Assembly: GCA_023426425.1 (NCBI GenBank)
Contig: JAFAAT010000121.1
Location: 1-6,715, forward strand
Direction of reading: 5' to 3'
Source: Bacteroidota bacterium
GTDB taxonomy: Bacteria; Bacteroidota; Bacteroidia; Chitinophagales; Chitinophagaceae
Length of the DNA: 6,715 nt
Below the pieces are notes generated by a model. That model was not told the DNA's origin and did not search any database. It saw nothing but the letters and a program-made list of their open reading frames with translations. Below are positions 4,802-6,715 of the stretch, one piece after another. Position 1 is the stretch's first letter; the number at the start of each line of letters is the position of its first letter. The translations under genes were made by a program, and so were the position numbers.

Positions 4802-5371
4802 TTACTTAAGAGTACGAAGTGTAATAGAAAAACGTCTTTGCTTTACGGGTGCAATGCTATGTTGCCATTCGCTTCGCGAGTCACCTGCTAAGACATAGAG
4901 TGAACGTCGCGCTACGTTCTGAGTGATTATGGACTTTCTGGATTGGTGTTCCTTCCTGTGTGGGCGGAAACGAAACTTACAATCAGAGGCCAGAGAAATA
5001 CCTGCAATGATACCAAATGGTGGTGCGTCCCTGTGCCAGTTGATCACTGAGCCGGGCGGATATTCTGTCACCAGCAACTCGACAAAATCAGAAGCGTTGA
5101 TCTTCGTTTTTGCAGCTACCTTCTCTATGAGATTGCGAAACTGTTGTGGTATTTCTTTCCCTTTTTTCAGGCGTCCTTCTTCGAAGCTATAGTCAAAACC
5201 AAAGCTGGCTACCAGTCGTTTTGGTTCGTAGCCCTGAAAAACCATAGGGTGAAGGGTGATTTCCCTTAGGAAAGCAAGCAGATTTTCTTCCTCTGCAGGC
5301 GAGATAAACTCAGGGTAGTAACTGAACCCTTCGGGTGCCTGGAACTCAGATGGGAAAAGGCTTTCGGGCAT
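4802..5371 (-). CDS. AlkB-like 2-oxoglutarate/Fe(II) dioxygenase
   Basis: This 189-residue protein is in the size range of AlkB homologues. The iron ligands His113 and Asp115 sit in NWHRDAPPFG (111-120), and the distal His171 in WQHSIAPVKQRRFSITLR (169-186). Arg180 and Arg186 stand six apart, as do the 2-oxoglutarate- and substrate-contacting arginines of E. coli AlkB. An upstream LLVTEYPPGSVI (99-110) corresponds to the N-x-Y-x-x-G segment of the family. These enzymes oxidatively remove alkyl groups from DNA or RNA bases; some act on proteins, so substrate is inferred. The N-terminal FSYYPEFISPAEEENLLAFL (16-35) is the usual lid start. The protein is cytoplasmic. It converges with the 72-aa gene and diverges from the SWIB gene. 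A loose -7 match (TGTTTTTG on the minus strand, 5423 to 5416) and an inverted-repeat cluster lie upstream. Confidence 0.9.
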   Translation of the reverse strand: MPESLFPSEFQAPEGFSYYPEFISPAEEENLLAFLREITLHPMVFQGYEPKRLVASFGFDYSFEEGRLKKGKEIPQQFRNLIEKVAAKTKINASDFVELLVTEYPPGSVINWHRDAPPFGIIAGISLASDCKFRFRPHRKEHQSRKSIITQNVARRSLYVLAGDSRSEWQHSIAPVKQRRFSITLRTLK

Positions 5372-5383
5372 TTGTGCAGGTTT

Positions 5384-5402
5384 CTGAATCGCCTGTTCAG
5401 GC
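5384..5402 (-). promoter_or_regulatory. overlapping inverted repeats upstream of the AlkB-like gene
   Basis: GCCTG (5391-5395) and CAGGC (5398-5402) are inverted around TT, while CTGAA (5384-5388) and TTCAG (5396-5400) form a second, overlapping pair. The minus strand reads CTGAACAGGCGATTCAG. The cluster lies 13-31 bp before the AlkB start, between it and the loose -7 element, so it could be an operator or a leader hairpin. Confidence 0.35.
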
Positions 5403-5570
5403 TAAGGAATCGATACAAAAACAATTCCCCTCTGGGAAAAACAGAAAAAAATCTCCCTGGGGGGCATACTAGATATTTATATGTTACGTACCTTAATCCT
5501 CGGAAAGCCAATAACATGGCAGTGGACAGTGGGCATGGATTTTAATAACTAACTCAAAACTTCAAAGTCT

Positions 5571-6044
5571 ATGGCAAAAGCAGCGAAAAAAGCCGCAGCA
5601 AAAAAAGCAACTAAAGCTCCAGCAAAGAAAGCAGCTCCGAAGAAAGCAGCTCCAAAAAAAGCTGCACCTAAGAAAGCCGCAGCAAAGAAAGCAGCGCCCA
5701 AGAAAGCGGCAGCTAAAAAAGCAGCTCCTAAAAAAGCGGCTCCAGCAAAAAAAGCAGCAGCTAAGAAGGCAGCGCCCAAAAAGAAATCAGCAAGAAAACC
5801 TAATGCCGCGTTCATGGCTCCCCTCACTCCAAGTGCGGAACTAGCTGGTGTCATAGGTAACAAGCCAATGCCAAGAACAGAGATTATCAAGAAGATCTGG
5901 GATTATATCAAAAAGAACAACCTTCAGGATAGCAACAACAAGCGTATGATCAATGCAGACGACAAGCTGAAACCAGTTTTCGGTGGCAAAGGTCAGATCT
6001 CGATGTTCGAGCTTGCCAAGGTGGTCAACAGTCACGTAAAATAA
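5571..6044 (+). CDS. SWIB/MDM2-domain protein with histone-H1-like Lys/Ala tail
   Basis: This is a 157-residue protein in two parts. Residues 1-77 consist almost only of Lys, Ala and Pro, arranged as repeats of KKAAP and KKAAA, like the C-terminal tails of histone H1 and the chlamydial/bordetellal H1-like proteins; such tails bind DNA by charge. Residues 80-157 form a SWIB domain: FMAPLTPSAELAGVIG (81-96), PMPRTEIIKKIWDYIKKNNLQD (99-120), then KRMINADDKLKPVFGGKGQISMFELAKVVNSH (124-155), with the typical I-x-x-D-x-x-L-x-x-VF segment. SWIB domains occur in eukaryotic SWI/SNF subunits and, alone or fused to topoisomerase, in chlamydiae and other bacteria. A nucleoid-associated role is inferred. 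The tail is built from 15-bp-like coding repeats that probably vary in length between strains. The gene is monocistronic, with an A-rich leader, no Shine-Dalgarno sequence and a strong terminator. I found no clear promoter match. Confidence 0.93.
   Translation: MAKAAKKAAAKKATKAPAKKAAPKKAAPKKAAPKKAAAKKAAPKKAAAKKAAPKKAAPAKKAAAKKAAPKKKSARKPNAAFMAPLTPSAELAGVIGNKPMPRTEIIKKIWDYIKKNNLQDSNNKRMINADDKLKPVFGGKGQISMFELAKVVNSHVK
5577..5790 (+). repeat. imperfect coding repeat for KKAAP/KKAAA units
   Basis: The DNA encoding the basic tail is a run of imperfect 15-bp units of the type AAGAAAGCAGCTCCT, with synonymous changes at third positions (AAA/AAG, GCA/GCT/GCC/GCG). The sequence diversity at silent sites implies selection on the protein and no very recent expansion. 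Confidence 0.8.
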
Positions 6045-6068
6045 ACTGAGTTTTTATAGAACGTTTTT

Positions 6069-6096
6069 ACCGCCTGCTTTAGTGGGCGGTTTTTTT
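6069..6096 (+). terminator. intrinsic terminator of the SWIB gene
   Basis: ACCGCC (6069-6074) pairs with GGCGGT (6085-6090) around a 10-nt loop, followed by a T run to 6096. It lies 24 bp after the stop codon. Confidence 0.92.
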
Positions 6097-6257
6097 ATTT
6101 GAAGTTTGTGAGCGCTCCGCAAGCCGAACGAGGAAATCAATGGAGCTGCGTTACTTCAGATTTGAGAACAGTTTTTCGGGAGGTGCAGGGATCTGTATGC
6201 AAAGCCATTTTACATAAATCTGTCATGGGTGCAAAAAATCCATTCTCGGTGTTTTCA

Positions 6258-6301
6258 CGCCTTCATAGCGCCTTAATCTCGCCTTCATAGCGCCTTAATC
6301 T
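6258..6301. repeat. 22-bp tandem repeat, two perfect copies
   Basis: The copies are 6258-6279 and 6280-6301 and are identical. Each consists of two related 11-mers, CGCCTTCATAG and CGCCTTAATCT (8 of 11 identical), so the array is four half-units. Confidence 0.9.
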
Positions 6302-6491
6302 TACGGGAATCTGTCCGGAGGGAAGCTAGAGCTGCGTTTTTTTGTTTTTTCGTTTTCTTGCCTTTCTGATTAGGTTTTTTGAGGGGGTGTTTTTCGCCTG
6401 GGTATTTTGTCGTGTAGCTACTAATGTTTAGGATGGTGCTTTCTGTTGAGGCACTACTCTCATTTTCGAGGTTTTACCAGGTTTTTAGGAA

Positions 6492-6511
6492 TGGAGCTCC
6501 GTGGAGCTCCG
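6492..6511. repeat. 10-bp tandem TGGAGCTCCG, two copies
   Basis: TGGAGCTCCG is repeated head to tail. Each copy contains the 8-bp palindrome GGAGCTCC. Further copies of the palindrome lie at 6545-6552 and 6649-6656, with a degenerate GGACCTCC at 6691-6698. Confidence 0.85.
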
Positions 6512-6569
6512 CATGCCAGCAACGCAAGAGCCTACCGTCTCTGTGGAGCTCCGTGTAACTATTTATACC
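6497..6569. repeat. 73-bp direct repeat, copy 1
   Basis: It is nearly identical to 6642-6715, with three substitutions and one single-base indel. The copy runs from CTCCGTGGAGCTCCGC to TATTTATACC and has GGAGCTCC palindromes near both ends. Confidence 0.9.
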
Positions 6570-6587
6570 CGCGCCTGACCTACCCAC

Positions 6588-6626
6588 GCAGGAATCTACT
6601 CGCGCAGGAATCTACTCGCGCAGGAA
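6588..6626. repeat. 16-bp tandem repeat, about 2.4 copies
   Basis: The unit GCAGGAATCTACTCGC occurs at 6588-6603 and 6604-6619, followed by a partial copy GCAGGAA at 6620-6626. It lies between the two 73-bp repeats. Confidence 0.9.
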
Positions 6627-6641
6627 AGCCTTAGCCTTTGC

Positions 6642-6715
6642 CTCCGTGGAGCTCCGCAAGCCAGCAATCGCAAGAGCCTACCGTCTCTGTGGACCTCCGT
6701 GTAACTATTAATACC
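6642..6715. repeat. 73-bp direct repeat, copy 2 (reaches window end)
   Basis: This is the second copy of 6497-6569, starting 145 bp after it. It carries one extra T (6668 or its neighbour) and GGACCTCC where copy 1 has GGAGCTCC, so one palindrome has decayed. It reaches the last base, so the element or array may continue outside the window. Confidence 0.9.

Larger units (their letters stand above)
6097..6715. other. gene-free, repeat-rich region to the window end
   Basis: Some 619 bp hold no convincing gene. Two frames of about 62 codons on the plus strand are made largely of the repeats and have no promoter or family signal. The region carries a 22-bp tandem pair, a 16-bp tandem array, a 73-bp direct repeat and scattered GAGCTCC/GCTCCGC words. 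GAGCGCTC (6110-6117) is palindromic and continues as GCTCCGCAAGCC (6114-6125), which recurs exactly at 6651-6662. The stretch 6330-6400 is T-rich. Confidence 0.7.

Noticed and set aside
5549..5890. Minus-strand Ala/Phe-rich 113-codon frame opposite the SWIB gene
   Set aside because: It is the complement of the Lys/Ala coding repeats; such frames open automatically opposite AAG/GCN repeats.
6099..6290. 63-codon plus-strand frame and a 29-codon minus-strand frame (MTDLCKMALHTDP...) in the same place
   Set aside because: Both are short, lack a promoter or family signal and overlap repeat sequence.
6258..6626. CRISPR array
   Set aside because: The repeats are head-to-tail or only two copies, without regular unique spacers, and there are no cas genes.
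6446..6634. 62-codon plus-strand frame
   Set aside because: It is composed almost entirely of the GGAGCTCC and 16-bp repeats and has no other support.

Overview
The window looks like a chromosomal segment of a Bacteroidota bacterium, probably of the Cytophagales/Chitinophagales type. The evidence is indirect but consistent. TAnnTTTG-type -7 promoter elements precede most genes. Leaders are A-rich and lack Shine-Dalgarno sequences. The gene families present (DUF2490 outer-membrane protein, SWIB protein with a Lys/Ala tail, small CDGSH protein) are common in that phylum. No gene is diagnostic at species level.

Left part (1-1590): the C-terminal two thirds of a thiolase (5' end outside the window) converges on a DUF2490 secreted or outer-membrane protein. 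Their stop codons overlap inside one CTAG. Then comes a 359-bp gap without genes that carries the DUF2490 promoter and a very good promoter for tRNA-Leu(CAG).

Centre-left (1949-2830): tRNA-Leu ends in a strong terminator. It faces a second terminator on the opposite strand, and the two T-tracts are joined by perfectly complementary 13-bp arms. The minus-strand terminator has no intact gene; a 66-codon open frame without a start codon (2206-2406, minus) is the best candidate for what it once served. Next is a DUF1778/TacA-type antitoxin without its usual acetyltransferase toxin. This tRNA-flanking stretch looks like a worn accessory locus.

Centre-right (2830-5371): a CDGSH iron-sulfur protein converges on a class I methyltransferase (3 bp between stops). 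A VOC/glyoxalase-fold protein follows, with its own terminator, then an unidentified 72-aa protein that may be made from a leaderless mRNA. The 72-aa gene converges on an AlkB-like dioxygenase (9 bp between stops).

Right part (5372-6715): an AlkB/SWIB divergent intergenic region with an inverted-repeat cluster before AlkB, a SWIB/MDM2-domain protein with a histone-H1-like KKAAP tail, a strong terminator, and then more than 600 bp of gene-free DNA made largely of repeats: two 22-bp tandem units, a 16-bp tandem array, a 73-bp direct repeat and GGAGCTCC palindromes.

The genes are mostly single transcription units, not one pathway. I see no clear new multi-gene system. The most unusual items are the H1-like/SWIB fusion, the back-to-back terminator structure with its relic frame, the orphan antitoxin and the right-end repeat region.
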